Below are positions 1 to 10,378 of a stretch of 64,000 nt of DNA, piece after piece; within the stretch, counting starts at the first letter, position 1; each line of letters starts with the position of its first letter. Made by a program: the position numbers and the translations under genes. The stretch is taken from NCBI GenBank assembly GCA_025531455.1, contig JAMYHL010000039.1, positions 310,001 through 374,000 of the forward strand. Reading direction: 5' to 3'. The stretch comes from Apiotrichum sp. Y4204. Lineage: Eukaryota; Basidiomycota; Tremellomycetes; Trichosporonales; Trichosporonaceae. The notes under the pieces are model-generated. The model made no database searches. It saw nothing but the letters and a program-made list of their open reading frames with translations, and was not told the origin of the DNA.

Positions 1-971
1 CGAGGCCGTGGACCCCAATGCTGGTCGACGACATATACCCATTAAGAACTTGGAGAGGTCGACTCGAGGGAGGAGGGATCGGAAGGGAGCTTCTTTATTG
101 TCACCGAAGCACGAATCAAATCTCTATGTTTTAGTTTCGTTTCTGTGTAGCGTGGCAACCTTTGCCTTGTCATGATGGATGTTCCGGATGTATGCATAGA
201 CCTCTAGATATGAGAAGCTTGTCCACTGCCCAGCTTGCCCATTGCCCAGCTGGTGGACTACTACGCCGTCTAGGTACGGAGAAGGTTGTCAGAGTCGGAG
301 ATGGGCCCGGGAACCCCACGTTGACCCGCTGTTTCCAACCTTAATTGGTCCATGCGCAGAGGCGGTACAAACCTTGCCCCTCAATCAGCTTGCACTTCGA
401 TAACCACCACTTCGATACCGATTGCTCTGGATGGACGAGGTCCTAGGCAGGATCTTACTGCCAGGATGTGTGCACATAGACAGTTTTATGCACGATGTTG
501 CACACGATTATTAGGCAACAACACCGATGCTGTGGAGGGCATAACTCGCGTTGAGCTGTGATGGACCGCCAGAGTGGAGGTGGCGGTGGCGATGATGGTG
601 ATGAGAGCGGTATGATGCGATGTGACAGGGCTGCGGAAGACTGCGCTGTGACCTGTGATCGTCTTGAAGTTACGTAAAGATAATCATCCCTTGGCCGCCC
701 TCGTCATCGTCAGAACAAAACTGAGCCCCTCTCTGGCTTCCGCGCGCCACTGAGAGCCCCTGCAGGCCGTGCAGGGCTGTCATTCCCCACCCCCCCTTGT
801 CCCCGTCATCGTCACGTTGCATTGCGTCTCGAACAGCTCCTTGCTCCCTCATCCGTTTCTCGTTCTCGACGCTTTCCTTGCAATCGATCCATACCCATCC
901 CCTCCCAGCCCACATCTACCCCTCCACACATCTCACCTCCTCTCGCACTCCTTCCCCGCTCCCACACCACC
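1..971. other. Intergenic / 5' flank of HSE1
   Basis: No gene is recognised here. On the + strand the frame starting at base 2 stays open to a TGA at 173-175 and could be the last codons of a gene beginning outside the window, but the translation matches nothing I know. Bases 880-970 are C/T-rich and look like the 5' leader of the gene starting at 972. Confidence 0.5.
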
Positions 972-3556
972 ATGTTCGCCGGGACGGTCAACCCGTACGA
1001 GGAGCTCGTCAGTGAGTGTCCACAAGCGGCCGAGGGAACTCTGGGACACTCGAGATGGTCGATACCATCGACCTGTGGGATTGTTCCGACACACCACCGA
1101 GGTCTGACGGGGAGACCGGACTCGATCTACTAGGTCTTGACTGCATCTCTTCCATTATCATGTATTGGAACCCGCTTGCGGCTGTGGCGGAGAACCACGC
1201 CTGCTCGTTCTCCAATCACGTTCCCAGCCTTTCCTCGGCCCGACAACCGTTGCGCTCCACGCTGACCCTCCAGACAAGGCCACGGACGAAAATCTCGCGA
1301 CCGCGGACTGGGACACCAACCTTCAGATCACCGACAAGGTCTCCGAGGACACGGCAGATGGGTGAGTGCGATGGGAGAGAGTGGAATGAGGACGTGGGCT
1401 GGGGGAGATTGCTATGAGGGTGGCGGCGACACACATTGAAGTCTAGACGATACAGCCTGCGACGATGGTTGTGCAATCTGGCTTTGGATCTCATGAGCTA
1501 CTCGATGCAGTACTCAGGCCTCTATCCACTCCAATCTCAGCATTGATATCCCATGATACGCTGATCTAACCCGCAGTGCTCGTGATGTTGTACAGGCGCT
1601 TGCCAAGCGCCTGATGCACCGCAACCCCAATGTGCAGCTGTATGCACTCGAGTTGGCAAACGCGCTGGCACAGAACTGCGGAAAGACTGTGCATGCCGAG
1701 CTCAGCAGCCGTAACTGGACCCAGGCGCTGACTCGCTTGGTCCTCGACAAGGTGAGTACCTGTGCTTGCCGCAGATCGTACGAGGAGAGCGGACATTCTA
1801 GACTCGCATTATGGTCGCTTAGACGCACATTCTGCCGCCGATACTAACTCATTCACAGTCCACATCTCCCGCTGTTCAGAAACAAGCTCTCAAGTACATT
1901 CACGATTGGGCGAGGCAGTTTGAGGAGTCTGGTGACCCAAACCTCTCCCTCATGGGCGAGCTGTACGATAAGCTCCGTGCTCAGAGTAAGTCGAGGCTGC
2001 TCCGTGACGCAAATCTGACATTCAAGATCTGCAGTTCGAGGAACCTGATACTGCTCCGGAGCAGAACGACGAAGTTCGCCGCCGCGCCGAGGAAGAGGAG
2101 CTTGCCCGTGCCATCGAGATCTCGAAGCGCGACAAGGGTGGATGGGGAACTGCCGGACGTGTCGGGCAAGGCGGTGCAGGGTCGTCGTCGGGTGGTGCGG
2201 GTTCCTCAGCACAGGCTCAGCAGCAGCAAAGTGCGCCGTCGTACCAGCAACAGCAACCGCAACAGTCAGCCTACCAGCCCGCATACAACCAGCCGCCCCC
2301 GGCAGCGGCTCCTGCTGAGGCCGCTCCCGTCGACATCAACACCGCCAGCCGCGTGCGCGCCCTGTACACCTTCGAGTCTACAGAGTTTGGAGAGCTGAGC
2401 TTCCAGCGTGGAGACGTTATCAAAGTTCTTGACCGAGGATTCAAGGAGTGGTGGCGTGGCGCGGCGCACGGCAAGATTGGTATCTTCCCTGTCGTTTATG
2501 TCGAGGCTCTTCCTGAACCGACTGCTCAAGAGCTCCAGGAGGAGGCTCAAAGGGAGTCGCGCCTGTTCGCGTCACTTGGCATGGTCGAGCAACTCCTTTC
2601 CGCCCTCAAGCAGGTGGACCCTGCACGCGGCGACCGCGTCGAGGACCATGCCGACATACAGGAGCTGTATCAGTCCAGCGTCGCGCTCCAGCCCGAGATC
2701 ACCGCTCTGCTTAAGAAGTACTCCGACCACAAGGCAGAGCTTGAGCACATGAACCAGAACTTCATCCGCGCTATGACGCAGTACGACAAGCTCAGGCGTG
2801 GTGTCGCGCCGGGCCAACAGCAGCCACCCCGTGAGTACATGTTTTGTGTTACTGTCTGACAACCTAGAGCCGTATGGCTACCAACACACGCCTCAAGGCA
2901 GCCAGGACCAGTACGCTCAGCAGCCGCCCCCCCAGGATCAGTACGCTCATCAACACCCTCAGCAGCAGCCGCCTGCAGCTCAGGATCAGTATGGCCAGCA
3001 CACTCCTTACCAGCAACAACCCCCTCAGCAGCAACAGCAGCAGTACCCTCAATCCTATGAGCAACACCAGGAGCAGCCTTACCCGGCCCAGCCGCCTGCC
3101 TTCCCTACCCCCACACCGGCAGAAGCACCCCATGGCCAGGGTGCTCCCGCTCCCGGCCAACACTACTACCAGCAACCGACGCAGCACACGGGGTCGCAGG
3201 CGAGTCTTGGACGCCAGCCGAGCGGCGCGCCCAGCTACCCTCCGTCTTCTCCGCCGCGGCAGGCAAGCAACCCCGGGGGCGCCGGTGTCGGCGCCGGTCC
3301 CGACACAGCTGCCGCCGATCACGCCGCCGCATGGGATGCCTACTACCGTGCACGTGGTGAGCAGCCTCCAGTCATTCCCGGCGGAGCACCAGTCGTCGAG
3401 TCGCCCAACCTGATGGGCGCCCCGTCTGGACAGCAGCCTCAGGGACAGCAGCCTGGTCAGCAACAGCAGCAGCAACAGGGCGCCTTCCCGCAGTACGGTG
3501 GTTATGGCGTTGACAATGTTGCCGCGGGCATGAACCGGATGACGGTTGGGCAGTAA
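972..3556 (+). CDS. HSE1: ESCRT-0 subunit Hse1 (STAM homologue)
   Basis: Six exons: 972-1011, 1274-1361, 1577-1751, 1859-1985, 2027-2830, 2868-3556; 640 aa. The N-terminal VHS domain (residues ~5-140) has the family features: NPYEELV at the start, KATDENL, then ALAKRLMHRNPNVQLYALEL. It is followed by a ubiquitin-interacting motif (EELARAIEISK, ~155-165) and an SH3 domain (~251-305; ALYTF, GELSF, EWWRG, GIFPVVYVE), then a GAT-like helical region and a Gln/Pro-rich tail rich in QQQ and YAQQ runs. The order VHS-UIM-SH3-coiled coil is that of Hse1/STAM, the partner of Vps27 in sorting ubiquitinated cargo at endosomes. The start is the first ATG in a CACC ATG context at the head of the VHS domain. 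All junctions are GT-AG and keep phase. The VHS part is split into four small exons; the rest is nearly intron-free. Confidence 0.93.
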
Positions 3557-3853
3557 TCACACACCGCCGTTTGGCGACGTGTGCTTTTATTAGCTAGTAA
3601 ACGTTTTACCCCCTTTGGATCCAGGTGCCCAGAGGCTAGAGGCCAGAGGACTCGTTGGCCCATTGATGATAACGATTGTGGATCGAGAATGTATATATCT
3701 GCTGTGCATGAAACATGAGTGCGGGGTGGAATTGATGGGATTCAGGACGCGTCGCAGATCGCCGAACACCGGCAGTTGGCACTTCCGGCCGATGTCAGTC
3801 AGCCCGAACCTCCATCCACCCCCAACTTCACACCTCTCCATCACACTATCACG

Positions 3854-5266
3854 ATGCCTCCGACCAAGCTCAACCCCGCCGCAAAGCGGCGCGTCGACGA
3901 CGTACTCGAGACTGCCGTCGCAGGGCGCAACGTTCCTGCCCTGTTTGGAATGGTCGCGACCAAGGATCGCGTGCTGTATGCCGAGTGTCGCGGCGAGCGC
4001 GTTTTCGGGAAGCCGGAGGAGGGTGAGGTGAAGTTTGATCACAGTGAGTCTGGAGAAGGGCCAGGATGGAAAAGGACGAGGATGATATCAAGTGGAGAGG
4101 AGGGGAGCCGAGGGTAGCCGAGCATCACTGGACCGACACTGACACGCTCAGCACTTCAGCTCTTCTCAATGACAAAGCTCGCGACCTCGATCGCGGCGCT
4201 GCAGCTCGCCGAGCAGGGTCTCGTGTCCTTTGACGACCCAGAGATAATCCGGAAGCATCTCCCAGAACTGTGCCGGCAGCCGATCCTGGAAGACATCAAG
4301 GAGGACGGGAGCGAGGTGCTGCGCGCGCGCACGCGGCCGCTCACGCTCAGGCACCTGCTGACACACACCTCGGGGCTGGCATACGATTTCTCCCACCCAC
4401 TCCAGATGCAGTGGACCGCGAAGCACCGGCACCGCGGGGTTCTCGCGCCGCATGCGAACGTGCAGAACATCTGCACGCCGCTCCTCTTCCAGCCGGGGAC
4501 GGACTTTGCGTACTCCCCCGCGTCCGACTGGGTTGGCTTGCTGGTTGAGCGCGTGTCGGGCCTCAAGCTCGGCGAATACTTTGACAAACACATCTTTGCG
4601 CCGCTAGGGATTAAGAGCGAGGACCTCACGTTCTATCCCACCGAGAACATCCGGTCTAGGCTCATGCACATGACCGGCAGGACGGACGGTGGTACGGGCA
4701 GCGTTGTGCTGTCTCGTGGCTGGCGGCCCATTGCAAAGATGGACCCCTCAATGATCGGCTTGCACTCAGGCGGCGCGGGGCTCCTCGGCACATTGACAGA
4801 GTACATGACGCTGCTGCAGGGCGTGCTGGCGTGCGAGCGGGCTGGGGGGATTCTCTCCCCCGAGAGCTTCAAGCTTCTCTTCTCGTCAGGCATGCCGGAA
4901 TCGGAGAACATGGCACCAGGCCTCGGCACGATCATGCAGCTCCTCGGAGACGACGTGCCCGTGTTTACCTCGGGCGAGGGGGTGGCGCACAGCCTCGGGA
5001 TGATGGTCACCAAGGCCGACTCGCCGTATGGGCGTCGGAGCGGGACGGGGTTCTGGTCCGGCGCCGCGCAGACGCATTTCTGGATCGACCCCAAGACGGG
5101 GATTGTGGTGCGTACTGGGAGGTGGGTGTGGCGTACTGTGCTAATAGGGTAGGGTATTTTTGCGACGCAAATTCTCGACATGGTGCCGCGCGCATTCTAC
5201 GAGGTGTACAATCGGTTCGAGCGGGCAGTGTACGATGCCATCGAGGTGCCCCGGGCTGCGCTGTAA
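3854..5266 (+). CDS. Beta-lactamase-fold serine hydrolase (EstB/transesterase type)
   Basis: Three exons: 3854-4043, 4152-5107, 5153-5266; 419 aa. The protein belongs to the class C beta-lactamase / penicillin-binding-protein-like family (Pfam PF00144). The catalytic SxxK is FSMTK, with the serine a few residues into exon 2; the second motif is Y-S-P in FAYSPASDW, where bacterial enzymes usually have Y-x-N. Conserved features such as LTLRHLLTHTSGL and a C-terminal GFWSG-AAQTHFWIDP strand agree with fungal members, many of which act as esterases or transesterases in secondary metabolism rather than on beta-lactams. No signal peptide is visible, so it is probably cytosolic. The last intron (45 nt) begins after GIV and restores the family-like end GIFATQILDMVPRAFY. 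The substrate cannot be told from sequence. Confidence 0.88.
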
Positions 5267-6328
5267 TGTGGCAATGTATTAGTACAGTAGAACACGCGGG
5301 ATTCATTATTGCCCCGCGCCATCGTCGCTTTACATCCACTTGTATCACCCGCTACAGACTTGGTGCGACAGGGCAGCGGTTCTCACTCCGTCTGCCTCGC
5401 TGCGACAGACGATGATCAAAGTGGATCGTAACTTCTGACATCAGCCAAAGTGCCAACCGCCATATCGAAACCGAGGATCTCGAACCAGAGCACTTTGTGG
5501 TATGCCGTCGCCACTTGGACAACGAGACGATCCTCGCAGAGCATTTACAGACGAGACACTTCCCATGATTGCACACGGAGTTTCATTTCTTTCCTCGGCG
5601 AGCGCGTGATATAGTGATGTGCCCGGGAATCGGGTAGGGGCCCTGCAATCCACGCACAACCGTCAAAAAGACAAGAACATAGTTGGCATCAGTCGAGATC
5701 TGAAAATATGGGTGTGAGGAACGCCTAGCTAATGTGTGGAGTCTCTGAGTTATCGGAGCCAAGCAGGAGGGGTGGTTATCAGCTCGGGTGACTAGCACTC
5801 GTGGCGTCAACATGGGGTGATTTATCAGCAAAATTCACCGATCGGCGTTGTCGCGGCCATCTCTTCCCTCCCGCCTTTCCCATCCGCCGGTCAAGGCCGT
5901 GTCGCCGGTCTGATGACCACCAGGACCGGAGTTCCGGGAACCTCTGTTCTGTGACAGCAAGCGGGCAAATGGAGGTCTGCAGAGAAGGCCGATACTCTTC
6001 CCTGTCTCGACCGCCAGTGTTGTTCTGGTACTCGGCGCGTAGTCGGCGCGTATGAGACAGTGGTGGATTGGGTGTCGGCTGGGTGTCGGCATTCAAAGGA
6101 CCTGTCCGCGGTCCGGACGTGCCGAGGCCGGCCCGAGGTGAGTCGCTATTTTCACCCTGGCCGTCTTGGAGTTGCCCATCTGTTGCCATCGAGTAGGGAC
6201 AGTCCGATGCAAAAGCAAACGTTGACTTTTCTGCTGTTCCCATTGTTGTCTCTTGCTCGTCATCAGTGGCGAAACGCTGATATCACCACCACCGCCATCT
6301 GTCCCCTGCCTGTGGAGCCCTACCCACC
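5267..6328. other. Intergenic, no gene seen
   Basis: About 1.06 kb between two + strand genes. It must hold the hydrolase terminator and the promoter of the MFS gene at 6329. No conserved reading frame, tRNA or repeat was recognised. Confidence 0.5.
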
Positions 6329-8185
6329 ATGAAGTGGGAACCAGAGGACACGGCCGATCCGCGATGTGATCTCGAGGCCGAGGTGCGCTCGGGCACGCAC
6401 GCCGTGACGCACTCGGAGCCAGGACGCGAGGAGAAGCTGGAGCCTTCGGAGACCGAGTTGCCGCATTCGCTATGTCTCGAGCGCACGCGGTCTGGCGCTT
6501 CGGTGCGGCTGGGGCTAACGCTTTCGTCGTCTCGGCCGCATTCGCCGTGTTTGCCAGAATCGCCGGTCAAGGAGAAGGAGGAGCGGGAGGAGGGGCTGGA
6601 TGTCGAGGCGACGACGGTCGTCGGAGATGAGGGCGTGCACAAGGAGGTGTATGAGGATCCCGGGCTGTGGGGCTGGTTGGATTGCTTAGGGGTGAGTCCC
6701 AGGATAGGGCTGAGCTGATGCCAGACTGTGCTGGTAAACATGATCTGCTGTGAGTTTGGGCATCTCTGGGTATTGGTGGGGTGGCTGACGAGAACCAGAT
6801 GGTATGACACAATCTGTACGTTCCCTCGACGCGCCAGCAGCTGACCATCGCAGTGGGGCGTCTTCCAACAGTATTACAGCACCCACCTCCCGAATTCGAG
6901 CGGAATGGCCATCAGCTGGATAGGTGCGATCCAGTTTTGTTTATGCCCGATGCTAGGCTGCATCTCGGGCCCTCTATTCGACGCCGGATATCTCAAGCAC
7001 CTCCTCATCATCGGGGGGATCCTCTACTCGTTCTGCTTTATGATGGCCTCCATCTCGACAGAGTACTACCAGGTGCTCCTGAGCCACGGTATCGGCGTGG
7101 GGGTGGGAATGGGCCTCATCTTCTCCCCCTCAGTCAGCACATTACAGCACCATTTTGCGCGCAGCAGATACCGTACCCTCGCATACGGCTTCCAGGCAAG
7201 CGGCAGCGCCATCTCGGGCATCTACTTTCCCATCGTGCTCAACTATCTCCTCCCCTCCGTCGGCTATGGGTGGACCATGCGGTTCCGTACGTTGTGTGTT
7301 CCATTTTCGCAGCTGACACCAGTCGGCTTTCTTGTCCTAGCGTTCACCGCCTCGGCATTCATCACGCTCTCGACGACCGTCCCGCCCCGCGACAAGATTG
7401 CCATCCTCAGCCCCGTCGTCTTCCGTAACCCCGCATACGCCATCTACGTCGCGGGCGGGTGCTTTGCCAGTCTCGCAATCTACGCGCCCCAGTCGTTCGG
7501 TGTCACTTACGCAACGCATATCGGCGTGCCGGTCCACATTGCGAATTATACGTGAGTAATGATCCCATGTGGCAAGGTGGCATTTGCAACTGCCACCCTT
7601 CTCCTCCGGTGTTGGCCTTAGAAATGGTCTAGGCCAAGTCAGATGTCGTGCCACTCTGGCTCCAGATGGCTGTGGCCATTGTCCTCTCCCCGGAGCGTCG
7701 AGTGATTTGTCGTTTGCAGGAACCGCACTAACCGCAGCGTAACCATCGCGAACGGCGTCTCACTCATCGGCCGTATCCTCCCACTCTTCTTCGCACAGCG
7801 CCTTGGGCCAATCAACGTGCTCATGACTGCGGCCTTTACATCCGGGACGATGCAGATGCTGTGGACTCTGGCCAAGAGCACGGCGGGGATTCTCGTGTAC
7901 GAGGCAATGTACGGCATTACCTCGGGCGCGTACGGCGCGAGCCTCAACCCGGGCGCCGCGAGTTTCGCCCCGCACACAAACCAGAGCGGGCTGTACCTCG
8001 GCATGTGCTTTTTCGTGACCTCGTGGTTCTGGTTGGCGGGAACGCCCATCACAGCCCAGCTCATCGACAAGTATGGCTATCTCCCCGCGAGCATGTTTAC
8101 CGGCGGCGTGGTGCTCACTGCGGGCGTTTTCTTGCTTGTTTCCCGTACGATTCGCGCAAAACAAGTCGGGACGCGGGCGGTCTAG
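6329..8185 (+). CDS. MFS transporter, monocarboxylate-transporter-like (MCH family)
   Basis: Six exons: 6329-6691, 6725-6749, 6799-6815, 6854-7286, 7341-7551, 7720-8185; 504 aa. An acidic, hydrophilic N-tail of ~115 residues precedes about twelve membrane segments. The segment after the small exons reads GMTQSWGVFQQYY, the typical first loop of fungal MCT-like (Mch) proteins, followed by SWIGAIQFCLCP and ALGFQASGS-type helices (here AYGFQASGSAISG). Mch proteins are plasma-membrane or vacuolar carriers of uncertain substrate; yeast Mch5 is a riboflavin carrier. Exon 3 is only 17 nt. Intron 4 (7287-7340, 54 nt) is in frame and open, so its retention would add 18 residues. The join between TM1 and TM2 was chosen because it restores both phase and family sequence. 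Confidence 0.85.
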
Positions 8186-8883
8186 CTTAAAAGAAGTTGT
8201 GGTCGTTTCGCATTGCATGTGTGTCCATATTGTAGATCTTGCATAATGCATACGTCGGGATATTGTACTTTTTATCGTAGGCAATGGCTTCTCCGCACGT
8301 TGAGGCGGTGAGCTACCGCCCAGGGAATCGGTCAACGCGTCGCGGTTAAGGAGGTCAGATCCGGGCTATCTTGGTTACAGCACAATTCTCGGCTACACAA
8401 GCATAATAAAGACGCCGATCGATGGCCAGAGCATCTTCAGCTCAGAAAAGGCAAACTACTGCGCACGCTTGAGACTGCGCGAGCTCGCGCACCCGACTGC
8501 TACAGGCTCCAGGCTCCAGAAGCCAGTCGGTTGCCGTTCTGGGACAGATGGTGTCGACCATTTATCATCACTCCACTAAAACCACGTCGCCACAGTCCAC
8601 GAGAGACACACTACCCACCGACGCACGGCACACCAGCACACCAGCGTCACTTCTCGCTCATTCCGTGCAATGTATGATAGCGTCGGACGCAGATTGTGCC
8701 TGGACCATCCCGATCGCCCTGAAACCACCACCACCACCACCAACAGGGCTGCGTCGTCCACCGTCAGAGGCGGCGTCTGCGGCTACGACGACATGACATC
8801 GACACCACCGCCCACACCACCGCCGACGCCGACGCCGACTAACCGCCCCGCCGCGGCCGACGCGCCGCGGGCTCGATGTGCGC
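8186..8883. other. Intergenic with CCA-type simple repeat
   Basis: No gene recognised. A (CCA/ACC)n tract lies at about 8726-8745 and C/G-rich CCG-CCACC stretches at 8800-8870, just upstream of the tRNA gene. Confidence 0.5.
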
Positions 8884-8997
8884 GGCGTGATGCCCGAGTG
8901 GTTAAGGGGAATGATTAGAATGCGCTCCACGAATCGTGGCTGCTTCCTAGTCCATCATTTGTCGTCAGACGCCAGGGTTCAAATCCCTGTCACGCCT
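8884..8997 (+). tRNA. tRNA-Ser(AGA), intron-containing
   Basis: Acceptor stem GGCGTGA (8884-8890) pairs with TCACGCC (8990-8996); discriminator T8997. D arm GCCCGAGTGGTTAAGGGG is of the serine type. Anticodon stem AATGA (8910-8914) pairs with TCATT (8955-8959), giving loop TT-AGA-A with anticodon AGA at 8917-8919. A 33-nt intron occupies 8921-8953, at the canonical 37/38 site. A long variable arm follows (GTC/GAC stem), as expected for class II tRNAs, then T stem CAGGG/CCCTG with loop TTCAAAT. A T5 run lies just downstream. Confidence 0.93.
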
Positions 8998-8999
8998 GG

Positions 9000-9004
9000 T
9001 TTTT
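9000..9004 (+). terminator. Pol III terminator (T5) of tRNA-Ser
   Basis: Five consecutive T residues begin three bases after the discriminator base of the tRNA-Ser gene, the usual RNA polymerase III stop. Confidence 0.75.
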
Positions 9005-9365
9005 GTGCGGCGCCAGAGGGGAGATGAAGTGCAGCGAAGCATCGTGATGGTCGGGAGGATGCCGGGGCTGTGTTTGGCTGCTGTGGAGATAAGAACGGAA
9101 TGCACGAGTGGTCGAGTGGAGAGGGTGGAGTAGCGGCCGGTGGAGATCGGAGAGTGGCGTGTTCAGTGGCGAGTGGCCAGGTGGTGCAGGTACAGAGTGG
9201 TGCCAGTGGAGATGGAACGAGCAATGGCCTCGCAAACTTCCGAATCCATGTGACGCAACAGACACGCAGTCTGGCAGCGAGCACTTATATCTAGGGAGAT
9301 TACAAGAGGTCCGAGTCCGAGGCTTCTATCCGTCGAGTCCAGCCGTCCGCCAGCTTTTCTTTGAC
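9005..9365. other. Intergenic, no gene seen
   Basis: Short gap between the tRNA-Ser terminator and the small membrane protein gene. It contains many GAGTGG-type G-rich words but nothing recognisable. Confidence 0.45.
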
Positions 9366-9997
9366 ATGGCTTCCAACACCGTCTCGCGCGACCAGGCAAT
9401 GCACCTCGCGCACGCCGCAATGGCCGTGCTCGTCGCGTTCAGCCTCATCAAGCCTGCTGCAGCTATCGCGCAGGGTCCAGCCGGGTACGGCCCCATCTCG
9501 GCCGACACGGGGACCGCCGACGCGGCGTTCACGAGCAGCCTGTACGACGACGGCGACCAGGTCGCGTTCTGGATCTTTGTCGCCATGTTCCCCATCCTCG
9601 GCGCCATTGCTATTTTCGTTACCATTGTGAGCAACTTGGAGTATATTCTCCTCTCGCTGTTACTGATGACCCGCAGCTCATGATCTTCCTCTCGCCGAAA
9701 CGCTCGGCCGCCAACGCCGCCAAGATGGAGGAGGGCAAGGGCGACGACGAGTCCGAGCTCGAGATGCCTGCCGAAGACGTCGTTGAGGATGAGCGCGAGG
9801 AGGACGCGTACGGCGCCGTGCCCCGCCTTGAGCTCACGAACAACAAGCCCGCGGAGAAGAACAAGGACTTGCCGCCGCTCCCGATGCCGCCGGCCCCGGC
9901 GCCCGCCCAGTTCCCCAACGGCTTCCACAGCGGGTTTGCAAACCTCCCCGTCGTGTCCCCCGCCGTTGAGTGTACCCGCCACGAGCGGCACACTTAG
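9366..9997 (+). CDS. Small two-helix membrane protein, unknown function
   Basis: Two exons: 9366-9626 and 9677-9997; 193 aa. Not recognised. Two hydrophobic segments are visible: residues ~18-36 (AMAVLVAFSLIKPAAAIA) and ~66-93 (VAFWIFVAMFPILGAIAIF continuing across the splice into LMIFL). After that comes a charged, acidic cytosol-like tail (KMEEGKGDDESELEMP) and a proline-rich stretch (LPPLPMPPAPAPAQF). The intron lies inside the second membrane helix and both ends are consensus (GTGAGC ... CCGCAG). The first segment could also be a cleaved signal peptide or anchor. Expected localisation is a membrane; no catalytic motif is seen. Strong third-position GC supports that it is a real gene. Confidence 0.75.
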
Positions 9998-10378
9998 GAT
10001 GCTGTCCTCGGCGGCGTCGTCCTCCTCTGAATGGCCCGCCGGGGTCCTTCGAGCTGTGGTAGTCACAGGCGTTAGTCGTTTAATTAGTCCCAGAGACATG
10101 TAATTTGCGTTGTAGCCGAAGGGAGATAGTTCATTTGGAACATCAAAATGGCACTGACGCAGCGTGGCCTCGAAAGCCTTTGGTTAGAGTTCATGTCCAA
10201 CGGACATGCATCCCAAGCCGCTATGGTGTGTATGTGGTACAGATTATCGTGATCGGATGGGGGTACTGATGTAGGGTAATGCCGGGAAATGTGTCGCGTA
10301 CGTGCGGTGTCGTGAGAGGGGTCGGAGTTATGTTCGTGAGATGACATCCAGAGGTCGACATTGAAAATTGCTCGACGG
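9998..10378. other. Convergent intergenic
   Basis: Gap between the + gene ending at 9997 and the - gene ending at 10379. It should contain both 3' ends; no other feature seen. Confidence 0.5.

Noticed and set aside
2..175. Open frame at the window start, possibly the 3' end of a truncated gene
   Set aside because: Short and without recognisable family sequence; mentioned only in the gap description.
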